64,000 bases of DNA, taken from positions 1 to 64,000 of the forward strand of contig NZ_CALIZG010000013.1 in NCBI RefSeq assembly GCF_938028775.1. Reading direction: 5' to 3'. A program made the position numbers and the translations under genes. Below the pieces are notes generated by a model. It did no database searches, was not told the DNA's origin, and was given only the letters and a program-made list of their open reading frames with translations. Source of the stretch: Mogibacterium diversum_A. GTDB taxonomy: Bacteria > Bacillota > Clostridia > Peptostreptococcales > Anaerovoracaceae. Below are positions 17,282 to 24,385 of this stretch, in pieces (position 1 is the stretch's first letter; each line of letters starts with the position of its first letter).

Positions 17282-18928
17282 ATGAATAAGGCAGTTAAAA
17301 AAAGTATTAGCTTAATATTGAATCTTATGATCATATTATTACTGCTCTCAAATACATCAATTGTATTTGCAGATGAAGATTTAAGCTCACTCCATCCTGT
17401 GCATTATTTTATGTATGGTGATGACTGGCAGGGCCCTTTAGTTGATAAAAGTGCAGAAATCAAAAGTGATAATTATTGGGTTGACTTAAAATATTCAAAA
17501 GTAGAAAACATTCCGGTAGCTGCAGGAGAACCTATAACATATTTTAAAACTCTTGTTCCTAAATATGTGTTGGAACCTAAAGATACTGCTGTTAATCAGC
17601 ATGCAAAGGTTAGCACGATAATCAATTTTTGCTGTGCTCCTGAGTTTCTAAATACCGGCATTATTCCAAAGTGGAGCGGATTAAACATTTTCCTTCACCC
17701 TTTGAAACCACAAGATAACCCGTATTTTCAGCAATTCTCCACGATTCCTGAGGATAGAACAAATCCGCATAAGTTTAAACAAAGTGATATTTTAACTGCT
17801 GAAGAAACTAGTAAGCCATTAGAGAAATTACAAGTTTTAGCCGATATAAAGGCTAAAGGCAGCACCGATTCAAAGAAAATAGACGAATATAAGAAAGGCG
17901 ATTCAATTGACCTTGAGTTTTCTATGAATGCCTCATGGTTCAAGCGTTATATGAATGGGTTTGCTTTGTTCTTAACTCAAACCGGCGGCATGTCGGATGA
18001 GGGAATTCAGAAAATTTACAATCAGTATGCGATGTCAGATGCACAAATCGTTTTTTCATTAGATATCCCAGACGGGGTAACTGTTAGTAACAATCCAACA
18101 GCTACAATTAGGGGATTAGATGGGTTTACAGCAAATGTTTCGAAGGAAGGAAATACTTTGCTTGTAAAATTACGTAAAAATGAAAAAGCTAAAGTTTGTA
18201 AATGGAAAGACTTGATTGAAAAAATTAATTCCATAGATACAAGTAACATCAATGTTAGTATTTCGGGATTAAAGGTTTCTAAAGACGCAAGTCAAGATTC
18301 TCAGGTAACTATAAGGGGTACGGTATCAGGAGTTTATGATTTTGCTACTTCTTATACAGAAAAATTTTATTTGCCATCTCCCGAACATAATAGTCATGAG
18401 GAGTTAGGTCCGGGACATGAGAATTGTGCGACCAGAAATTACTGGTCATTTGCAGCAATTCAAGATCCAAGTGGATTGGATAACGCGGCAGACTCAAATA
18501 AGCCAAACCAAATATCTTATACTTTCAAGGTAAATAAACCGGCTGATAACACCGTAACTTTCAAGGACGGAAATGCTACACACGCTACCGTAAAGGTGGA
18601 AAACGGCAAATCAATTGATAATGATGCTTTAGCTAATCAATCGATGCCAAGTGACCCAACAAAGAGTGGTTATATTTTTAAGGAATGGAATACTCAAAAT
18701 GATGGAAAGGGAACTAAATTTACAGGTTCAACCATTGTTAACGAGGATATGGTAGTATATGCTATTTACAGCAAGAACCCGACTCCAAACAAACCCGGCA
18801 AGCTACCAAATAATAGTAAGTTACCAAAGACGGGTGATAATATGAATATGCCATTGTATGTTGTGGTATTAGTTATATCAGGAGTATTATTGTTTGCATT
18901 ATATTTCAAAAGAAGAAAAGACAATTAG
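17282..18928 (+). CDS. LPXTG-anchored surface protein with InlB-type repeat
   Basis: The product (548 residues) has a classic signal peptide (MNKAVKK, a hydrophobic core, cleavage near VFA-DED) and a C-terminal sorting signal LPKTG followed by a hydrophobic helix and RRKDN, so it should be linked to peptidoglycan by a sortase. Residues about 420-500 form one InlB-type (Flg_new-like) repeat (YIFKEWNTQ, GTKFTGST, YAIY). The large middle region is not recognised; a pair of His/Cys-containing segments (HEELGPGHENC) may bind metal. ATG 17282 is preferred over TTG 17279; AGAGAGGA lies upstream. The gene is clearly more AT-rich than its neighbours, suggesting acquisition. No sortase gene is in the window. 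Confidence 0.85.
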   Translation: MNKAVKKSISLILNLMIILLLLSNTSIVFADEDLSSLHPVHYFMYGDDWQGPLVDKSAEIKSDNYWVDLKYSKVENIPVAAGEPITYFKTLVPKYVLEPKDTAVNQHAKVSTIINFCCAPEFLNTGIIPKWSGLNIFLHPLKPQDNPYFQQFSTIPEDRTNPHKFKQSDILTAEETSKPLEKLQVLADIKAKGSTDSKKIDEYKKGDSIDLEFSMNASWFKRYMNGFALFLTQTGGMSDEGIQKIYNQYAMSDAQIVFSLDIPDGVTVSNNPTATIRGLDGFTANVSKEGNTLLVKLRKNEKAKVCKWKDLIEKINSIDTSNINVSISGLKVSKDASQDSQVTIRGTVSGVYDFATSYTEKFYLPSPEHNSHEELGPGHENCATRNYWSFAAIQDPSGLDNAADSNKPNQISYTFKVNKPADNTVTFKDGNATHATVKVENGKSIDNDALANQSMPSDPTKSGYIFKEWNTQNDGKGTKFTGSTIVNEDMVVYAIYSKNPTPNKPGKLPNNSKLPKTGDNMNMPLYVVVLVISGVLLFALYFKRRKDN

Positions 18929-18947
18929 TGTATTAATGTAAAATATC

Positions 18948-18980
18948 AGGAGCTGTCGCATGAGTGACAGCTCCTTTTTA
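18948..18980 (+). terminator. Rho-independent terminator of the LPXTG protein gene
   Basis: A 10-base stem AGGAGCTGTC / GACAGCTCCT (18948-18957 with 18966-18975) with an 8-base loop, followed by TTTTT. Confidence 0.85.
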
Positions 18981-19020
18981 ACGTGATACTGAGATTTTGC
19001 TGGCCTAAATAAACAGGAAT

Positions 19021-19506
19021 TTAACTTAACAATTCTTGTCTGAGACTTTCGCAAATTTCCGCCATCTCGCGCATATCCTCCTCTGGAACGAGTTCAGAAA
19101 GGTCATATTCAAGTGGATTCTTCGAAAAGTCAGAAAGAGCTTTATTCAAAAGCCCATAATCATCTGGTGTAGCAATAATATTTATCTTGCGAGAATCTGT
19201 ATCATATGGCTCTAAGTCGTGTAAATCAACACTGCCATTTACCTTGCATTCTAATAATATCGCGGCAAGGTCGGTTAATATATCAATAGCGAAATGAAAA
19301 TCAAGATAGATTCCCATAGAATTAGTAAAGCCCAAAGGGGAAACAGTTCTTCTGAAGTTTTCACCTTGTTTATTAACTCCTAAAGATTGCAGTATATTGG
19401 AAAACTCTATCTCGTCGCTACTTTGATCTTCTAAAAAAGCAATAAGGTTAAGGCTATCGTCACTATCTCCGATGTAGTTATTCCAATATTTGTTTTCAAT
19501 ATACAT
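19021..19506 (-). CDS. Acidic protein of unknown function, immunity-protein-like
   Basis: I do not recognise the family with confidence. The 161-residue protein is acidic, soluble and lacks a signal peptide. It starts MYIENKYWNNYIGDSDDSL and has a helical, Glu/Leu-rich end. This composition and the isolated position between two terminators resemble immunity proteins of polymorphic toxin systems, but no toxin gene lies beside it (its neighbours are an LPXTG protein with no toxin domain that I can see and an activase). It could equally be a housekeeping orphan. A good ribosome binding site for ATG 19506 (GGAGG with a short spacer) favours a real gene. Confidence 0.6.
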   Translation of the reverse strand: MYIENKYWNNYIGDSDDSLNLIAFLEDQSSDEIEFSNILQSLGVNKQGENFRRTVSPLGFTNSMGIYLDFHFAIDILTDLAAILLECKVNGSVDLHDLEPYDTDSRKINIIATPDDYGLLNKALSDFSKNPLEYDLSELVPEEDMREMAEICESLRQELLS

Positions 19507-19622
19507 TCAGGCATCCTCCGCAAATATCAATTTGTCGATTAATCATTGTAATTATATTATCATACAACATTTTGTCATACATCAAGTTTATAGTAATTAG
19601 ATATTATTACGCAAAATCTAAG

Positions 19623-19650
19623 AGGGCTACTCCCATAGGAATAGCCCTTT
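19623..19650. terminator. Terminator downstream of the activase operon
   Basis: The stem (19623-19633 with 19638-19648, one C-A mismatch) has loop CATA. T-rich flanks are modest on both sides. It lies just after the stop of the minus-strand activase gene and upstream of the next minus gene, so it most likely ends the reductase/activase operon. Confidence 0.65.
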
Positions 19651-19685
19651 AGTTATATGTTCGCTCACATTGTCTTAAAAAACTT

Positions 19686-20450
19686 CTACTTCTCGATTTT
19701 TCCTGCCAGAATTGCCGCCCCATATGCACCGGCATATCTGCCGTCAGGAAGAGGGGTAACTGTTCTACCTAACTTCTTAGAGAGAAGCTCTGCAAAATAC
19801 TCATTGCCGCTTAATCCGCCAGTTATAACGCATTTATCTGCGATAGCTTTCTTCTGACACAGTGTCACGACCTTAGTCGCAACGCTGTCGATTACACCGG
19901 CTGCAATTTCTTCCTTCGGGCGACCTTCACCCATGTAGTTGATAACCTCAGATTCTGCAAAAACAGTACATATCGAGCTAATCGGTATCGGATTTCCGCG
20001 TTTAGCCTCATCGAATAGTTCTTCGATTGTAAGCCCAAGGCGATTTGCCATAACTTCGATGAACTTGCCCGTTCCAGCGGCACACTTATCATTCATGAGG
20101 AAGTCAACGGCCCTGCCATCTTGAACCAAGATGTACTTGGTATCCTGCCCACCGACATCGATGATAGAGCAGTCTTCCTGTCCTGCCATCTCATAGCCGC
20201 CGCGTCCGTGACATGTAATCTCGGTAATCACTTTATCCGCGTAGTCTACTGAGATTCGACCGTAGCCAGTCGCTACAATATTAGCGCTCTCTAAATCTAC
20301 GCCGAGATTCTCAAGGTTTTCCTTGATTATGCCAGCAGTAATCTTGCTGTTCCAGCCCGTCGGTAGCACCTCGAAGCGAGGTCTATCATCTTCGCCGATC
20401 ACACAGACCTTAGAAGCGGTAGATCCAATATCAATTCCAATTCTAGTCAT
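19686..20450 (-). CDS. BadF/HgdC-type activase (ATP-dependent activator of a double-cubane reductase)
   Basis: The 254-residue protein belongs to the ASKHA-fold activases of the BadF/BadG/HgdC family. The phosphate-1 motif GIDIGSTASKV, a DVGGQDTK motif and GGLSGN are present. Two cysteines that bridge the dimer with a 4Fe-4S cluster are seen in NDKCAAGTGKF and SSICTVFAESEV. Such proteins use ATP hydrolysis to drive one low-potential electron into a partner with unusual iron-sulfur clusters. The partner here is almost certainly the product of 20864-22135, encoded upstream in the same operon. The protein would work only without oxygen. Confidence 0.93.
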   Translation of the reverse strand: MTRIGIDIGSTASKVCVIGEDDRPRFEVLPTGWNSKITAGIIKENLENLGVDLESANIVATGYGRISVDYADKVITEITCHGRGGYEMAGQEDCSIIDVGGQDTKYILVQDGRAVDFLMNDKCAAGTGKFIEVMANRLGLTIEELFDEAKRGNPIPISSICTVFAESEVINYMGEGRPKEEIAAGVIDSVATKVVTLCQKKAIADKCVITGGLSGNEYFAELLSKKLGRTVTPLPDGRYAGAYGAAILAGKIEK

Positions 20451-20525
20451 TTAAAATCCTTTTCATTTTGCCTAATCACATCTGATTTAGAGCACGCGAA
20501 ATCGGCAAGCTTTATCTAACATATT

Positions 20526-20555
20526 AAGTATATCAAGTATACCAAGTATGCCAAG
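20526..20555 (-). repeat. Three 9-base tandem units in the operon gap
   Basis: Units AAGTATATC, AAGTATACC, AAGTATGCC and a final AAG run end to end (plus-strand reading). They lie in the 157-base gap between the activase and DUF3343 genes. An inverted repeat GTACGT/ACGTAC lies next to them (about 20569-20588). The function is unknown; it could affect mRNA processing or be slippage. Confidence 0.5.
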
Positions 20556-20607
20556 CTACAGCTAGTCGTACGTAGCTCTAGACGTACTTGACTGAACTTA
20601 GCGAATT

Positions 20608-20862
20608 CTACCCATATCTATGCCTGCTACTGTTGAATTCGTTATCTAGCCCGTTTATGGATATGTAGCGAAGCTGCTGATCTCTTGCAAGCTCCTCTAT
20701 AAAAGACACATCTTCTTCCTTCACTAGTAGCGACACGCCGCAGCAAACGCTTAACTCGCGCGGAGTCGGGCTAATCTGGGCGTAACGTGAAGTTGCCTTT
20801 ATAGCACGATACATCTCCATGGCATCCGTGTGATTATCGAACAAAACATAATAGTGGAGCAT
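20608..20862 (-). CDS. DUF3343 protein (putative Se/S carrier-like)
   Basis: The 84-residue protein fits DUF3343 in size and pattern: a start with YYVLFDNHTDAM, a middle REL..CCG segment with two adjacent cysteines (SVCCGVSL), and no membrane segment. Pfam describes this family as Se/S-carrier-like, but no biochemistry is established as far as I know. It begins one base after the stop of the double-cubane reductase gene and is followed by the activase gene, so the three are a transcription unit. The position suggests a role in supplying sulfur or an electron path to the reductase (inference). Confidence 0.85.
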   Translation of the reverse strand: MLHYYVLFDNHTDAMEMYRAIKATSRYAQISPTPRELSVCCGVSLLVKEEDVSFIEELARDQQLRYISINGLDNEFNSSRHRYG

Positions 20863-20863
20863 T

Positions 20864-22135
20864 TTAGCCTAGCACCTCGATAAATGCTTCGATACGTGTC
20901 TTGAGCTGCTGTGCATCGCTGTCAGTGTAGTCTGTCTCGATTCCGAGCACAGGGATTCCAGCTTCCTTGAGCTTGTCCTCAAGCAGGTAACCCTCGATGT
21001 CGTATGTCTGGCAGAACTTTAGATTAACGTCGATTACAGCATCTACGTCGTATTCTTTAGCAAGTCTGATTATATCGTCGAAACGACCTGAGTTAGGGGT
21101 GAAGCAAGCGCAGTTGATCTTCATGTAACGGTCAGCGATATTTGAAACCATCTCATCAAGATTCTCACCTGATTCATCTACAAAGTTCTCAAAGTAACGA
21201 GTTCCAGTACATGTCTCTTCACAGACAACAGCTGCACCAGAGGTCTCAATTAGATTATGCATCTTCCAGTTTGGAATAGCCATAGGGGTTCCAGAAATCA
21301 TGATGCGCTTTGTTCCTGCAGGGAATACTGAAACGCCGTCAGCAACTCTCTTCTCGAGCTCGTCGCATAGCTTGTTAACCATAGTTGTGAATCTCTCAGG
21401 ATCGTCGTAGTAAGCAATCTGCGAGATGAGGAGAGTGTCAGTTCCACTGATAGGAACATTCTTGTTCTTGCGTAGATCGTATAGTCTCTTGAGAGCTGCA
21501 CGCTTAGCATTGATCTTCTTGATGTTTTCAGCTAACTTCTCAGGAGTAATCTTGTTGCCAGTCTCCTTTTCAACCATTTCAAGAAGATCGTGACATTCGT
21601 CAGCCCACTTCTCGATATCCTTAGGTCTCTTCATCTGAGGAAGATCCATGATGTGCATCTGAACGTCAGTGCCAAGGATTTCATAAGCCTTCTTCTTGCC
21701 GTCGCAAGTGTTCTCCCCGATATAGATATCTGCGAGTCTATAGAAAGGACATGTTCTGTCAAATCTAGCTCCAAGCATAGCCTTGATGAGCGGACATGTG
21801 TTTGCTGGCAAATATCTCTCTCCACCTGGAACCCAGAACTGAGAGCCTGCGCAAAGACCTGTAGCTATGCCATTGCCTGCAAAAATAATTTCGTCAGGAA
21901 CATATGCACAGAATGTTCCGAATACCTTGCCGCCATTCTTCTTAAACTCAACTAGCTCAGCTGGGCGTAGACCATGAACATCAGCGAGAACCATGTCAAA
22001 GTAGTCCATAGCTTCTGGTCTATTCTCCTGAGAAAGAAATACGTCACCGATTGCTCCTGGAAGAACGCTACATAGTAGATCGTGGTTTTCCACATCCATG
22101 CCGAGATCTTCCCACATCTTACGATAATCTGCCAT
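20864..22135 (-). CDS. Double-cubane-cluster anaerobic reductase (HgdB/HgdAB family)
   Basis: The 423-residue product belongs to the 2-hydroxyacyl-CoA dehydratase / double-cubane cluster protein family. Conserved cysteine segments are visible: GTFCAYVPDE, GLCAGSQFWVPGG, NTCPLIKAM, RTCPFYRLAD, ENTCDGKKK and, later, CEETCTGTRYF. Full CoA dehydratases have two such subunits; a single one with one activase matches the double-cubane proteins whose 8Fe-9S cluster reduces small molecules. The natural substrate cannot be read from sequence. The start is ATG 22135, which follows GGAGG; an upstream in-frame start at 22162 lacks a binding site. It is the first gene of the operon. Confidence 0.88.
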   Translation of the reverse strand: MADYRKMWEDLGMDVENHDLLCSVLPGAIGDVFLSQENRPEAMDYFDMVLADVHGLRPAELVEFKKNGGKVFGTFCAYVPDEIIFAGNGIATGLCAGSQFWVPGGERYLPANTCPLIKAMLGARFDRTCPFYRLADIYIGENTCDGKKKAYEILGTDVQMHIMDLPQMKRPKDIEKWADECHDLLEMVEKETGNKITPEKLAENIKKINAKRAALKRLYDLRKNKNVPISGTDTLLISQIAYYDDPERFTTMVNKLCDELEKRVADGVSVFPAGTKRIMISGTPMAIPNWKMHNLIETSGAAVVCEETCTGTRYFENFVDESGENLDEMVSNIADRYMKINCACFTPNSGRFDDIIRLAKEYDVDAVIDVNLKFCQTYDIEGYLLEDKLKEAGIPVLGIETDYTDSDAQQLKTRIEAFIEVLG

Positions 22136-22175
22136 TTTTAAACCTCCATAATAATAAGTCAAATATACTGATAAA

Positions 22176-22203
22176 ATTATATCAACTAAGCGAGCAGTGC
22201 AAA
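22176..22203 (-). promoter_or_regulatory. Candidate promoter of the double-cubane reductase operon
   Basis: On the minus strand TTTGCA (22198-22203) and TATAAT (22176-22181) are 16 bases apart, about 40 bases before the ATG. The 337-base gap 22136-22472 otherwise holds only the divergent gpx promoter and AT-rich sequence. Confidence 0.6.
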
Positions 22204-22379
22204 CATTGAATAAAATGATAGATTTTACACAACCTATAGAATTTATTGATAATTATTTGACAGCTTATGAAATGTAGTGGGATGGCAATTGACAATTAGC
22301 ATATGTTGTGGAGACGAGTCAAAACGAGAGATATTACGGGAAATAAACTGATAAAAAAACAGTTTTTCAGAGAAAAATA

Positions 22380-22407
22380 TTGACACGGGAATTAAATGTG
22401 ATACAAT
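22380..22407 (+). promoter_or_regulatory. Promoter of the glutathione peroxidase gene
   Basis: TTGACA (22380-22385) and TACAAT (22402-22407) with a 16-base spacer, about 65 bases upstream of the start codon. Confidence 0.75.
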
Positions 22408-22472
22408 TGAATTGTTCAAAAGACGTTTAAGAAAACTAATTTATATATGAGATATTCATAGGAGGATATGAG

Positions 22473-23018
22473 ATGGCACAGATTTATGATTTTAAGCTAG
22501 CTAGACCTGATGGAAGCGAGCTAAACCTCGCGGATAACAAGGGCAAGGTAATGCTCATCGTTAACACTGCAACCGGATGTGGATTCACACCTCAGTATGA
22601 GCCACTAGAGGCACTTTACAAGGAGCTTCACGAGTCCGGACTGGAGATTATCGATATTCCTTGCAACCAGTTCGGTGGACAGGCACCTGGATCAGATGAT
22701 GAGATCCATGAGTTCTGCACACTCAACTATAACACTACATTCCCACAGCTTAAGAAGTCAGATGTAAACGGTGAGAATGAGCTTCCACTTTACACATTCC
22801 TCAAGAGCCAGAAGGGTTTCGAGGGTTTCGGAGACTTCCCAGACAGAGAGAAGTTTGAGGAGTTCGTTGCAATGGGAGATCCTGATTTCAGAAACAACGC
22901 TAACATCAAGTGGAACTTCACTAAGTTCGTTGTAGATAGAGAAGGAAACGTAGTTGCAAGATTCGAGCCAACAGCTGATATGGCAGAGGTTGCTGCCTTC
23001 GTAAAGAGCCTTATCTAA
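22473..23018 (+). CDS. Glutathione peroxidase-like thiol peroxidase
   Basis: The 181-residue protein shows the GPx fold motifs: NTATGCGFTPQY with peroxidatic Cys36 (codon TGT, so not selenocysteine), the DIPCNQFGGQ strand with the conserved Gln, and IKWNFTKF with the conserved Trp. It reduces hydrogen or lipid peroxides, in most bacteria with thioredoxin rather than glutathione as donor (family knowledge). It stands alone between its own promoter and a terminator with a UUCG loop, and is divergent from an oxygen-sensitive reductase operon, which fits a protective role in an anaerobe. AGGAGG precedes ATG 22473. Confidence 0.93.
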   Translation: MAQIYDFKLARPDGSELNLADNKGKVMLIVNTATGCGFTPQYEPLEALYKELHESGLEIIDIPCNQFGGQAPGSDDEIHEFCTLNYNTTFPQLKKSDVNGENELPLYTFLKSQKGFEGFGDFPDREKFEEFVAMGDPDFRNNANIKWNFTKFVVDREGNVVARFEPTADMAEVAAFVKSLI

Positions 23019-23071
23019 TCTATAAATATTCACACATAAAAGATTAAAGGTACACAGATAGTATGAATTAT

Positions 23072-23096
23072 GAGACGCTTCGGCGTCTCTTTTTTT
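23072..23096 (+). terminator. Rho-independent terminator of the peroxidase gene
   Basis: The perfect stem GAGACGC / GCGTCTC (23072-23078 with 23083-23089) with a stable TTCG tetraloop is followed by seven T's. Confidence 0.92.
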
Positions 23097-23099
23097 GCT

Positions 23100-23134
23100 T
23101 TGACATTATGATATAGCTGCGATAGTATCGTAGC
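23100..23134 (+). promoter_or_regulatory. Promoter with an operator-like dyad over the -10
   Basis: TTGACA (23100-23105) and TAGTAT (23123-23128) are 17 bases apart. A near-perfect dyad GCTGCGATA-G-TATCGTAGC (23116-23134, one mismatch per half) is centred on the -10 element, a common arrangement for repressor binding. The gene at 23179 starts 51 bases downstream. Confidence 0.6.
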
Positions 23135-23178
23135 AGTAAGACAGTGCTCGAATATTAGCGACTCTTGAGGCAGGAGAG

Positions 23179-24270
23179 ATGAAGAAAAGCGGAATTAGCC
23201 TAAAATTCAATTATTTCATACAAGTTGGAGTAGCTGTGACTCTTGCGTCTTCATTTAATGTATGGCTTGTAATTAGTGGGTCAGATATCGGATTTGTTAA
23301 ATACATTATAACTGCAACGCTCTCATGTCTAGCCGCAGAATTATTCGTTAGAGTATTATCTCCCGTCAAATATATAGTGAATAGTATGATATGGAGATCA
23401 AAAGGAAGTAAGCAGCCAGCATATGCCTTCTGGGTATTCGTATATCTCAAGGGTCGCATTAACCACTCATGGCAATTATATATGATAAATGAACTCTTTA
23501 TTCCAGATAAATACCTGCGATGCTCAATGAAGAATCTGAGCTATGAAGAAATAAGATTAGAATTACGAAGAGTGGAGATACTGACGGAAATCGTTATGTT
23601 CATTCTGTACAGCTGTATTTCATTTGCAATTTATAGGACTAGTAACATGCCGTTCTACTTGATTCCTCTTGCTGGAATGGCTATAGATATAGCAAATTCG
23701 AATATTGAAATGGAAATATTTAGAGGTAAATTCACGAAGCTTCGCGACTCAAAATATTTTGAATATTATGTAATTAGAGAGCGGTTACTCGCGGACTATA
23801 ATGATGAAGAAGCGATTAAGCGATTTTTAGAGCTCGAAGCTGAGAACTTTGAAGACAGAGAAAGAATTCACGAGAGGATATCAATCTGGAGCAGGATAGT
23901 CGTAGGAAAAGCTCTGAACAGAGAAACTCTTACAGAAGAGATGAAGTTCTTGCTAGAGAGAAAATATCTCGAAGTTGTGTGGGAACTATTCGTTACACAT
24001 GAAACATTAAACTTACTGAATCTTTATATTGCATATGCAGTGGTAGTTGGAGAAACGAATACGGAGAAAGTCGCACTAAATATCTTAAACAGATGGAAAT
24101 CTCAGGATATAGGGGCTAAGTTAAAGGCTAAGTTCGAAGCGTCTGAGCAGGCCTTTGGTGGGGATAGAACTAAGCTGGAGGCATTAAGGCTACGAGCTGG
24201 CGAGTTTTATGAGGAATTTGCAGACTGCAGAAATGATGTTGATGAAGTAAAGAAGGCTTGCATCAAATGA
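23179..24270 (+). CDS. Multi-pass membrane protein of unknown function
   Basis: I do not recognise the family. The 363-residue product has hydrophobic segments at about residues 12-32, 40-62, 134-152 and 155-172, followed by about 190 residues of soluble, charged, helical sequence (ELEAENFEDRERIHERISIW) that is probably cytoplasmic and resembles a helical-repeat or coiled-coil region. There is no catalytic motif that I can name. The gene is alone between two terminators and has its own promoter with a candidate operator. GGCAGGAGAG precedes ATG 23179. Confidence 0.7.
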   Translation: MKKSGISLKFNYFIQVGVAVTLASSFNVWLVISGSDIGFVKYIITATLSCLAAELFVRVLSPVKYIVNSMIWRSKGSKQPAYAFWVFVYLKGRINHSWQLYMINELFIPDKYLRCSMKNLSYEEIRLELRRVEILTEIVMFILYSCISFAIYRTSNMPFYLIPLAGMAIDIANSNIEMEIFRGKFTKLRDSKYFEYYVIRERLLADYNDEEAIKRFLELEAENFEDRERIHERISIWSRIVVGKALNRETLTEEMKFLLERKYLEVVWELFVTHETLNLLNLYIAYAVVVGETNTEKVALNILNRWKSQDIGAKLKAKFEASEQAFGGDRTKLEALRLRAGEFYEEFADCRNDVDEVKKACIK

Positions 24271-24303
24271 ATAGAGCCTGAAAAGAATGATATTGCTTAA
24301 ATG

Positions 24304-24340
24304 AAAAATCGTTTGCAGCATTACACTGCAAACGATTTTT
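24304..24340. terminator. Bidirectional Rho-independent terminator
   Basis: A 15-base perfect stem (24304-24318 with 24326-24340) with loop CATTACA, A-rich on the left and T-rich on the right. It serves the convergent plus gene and the minus-strand lpdA end. Confidence 0.92.
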
Positions 24341-24385
24341 TATAACTAATTCGATATTAATCCAGCAGCATCTGGGTAGCTGATA

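Noticed and set aside
20526..20555. CRISPR-like repeat
   Set aside because: The units are 9 bases, have no spacers and there are no cas genes.
19686..22135. 2-hydroxyglutaryl-CoA dehydratase (HgdABC) pathway
   Set aside because: Only one dehydratase-type subunit is present, with DUF3343 and no CoA-transferase; the double-cubane reductase reading fits better.
22473..23018. Selenocysteine in the glutathione peroxidase
   Set aside because: The active-site codon is TGT (Cys); the frame has no internal TGA.
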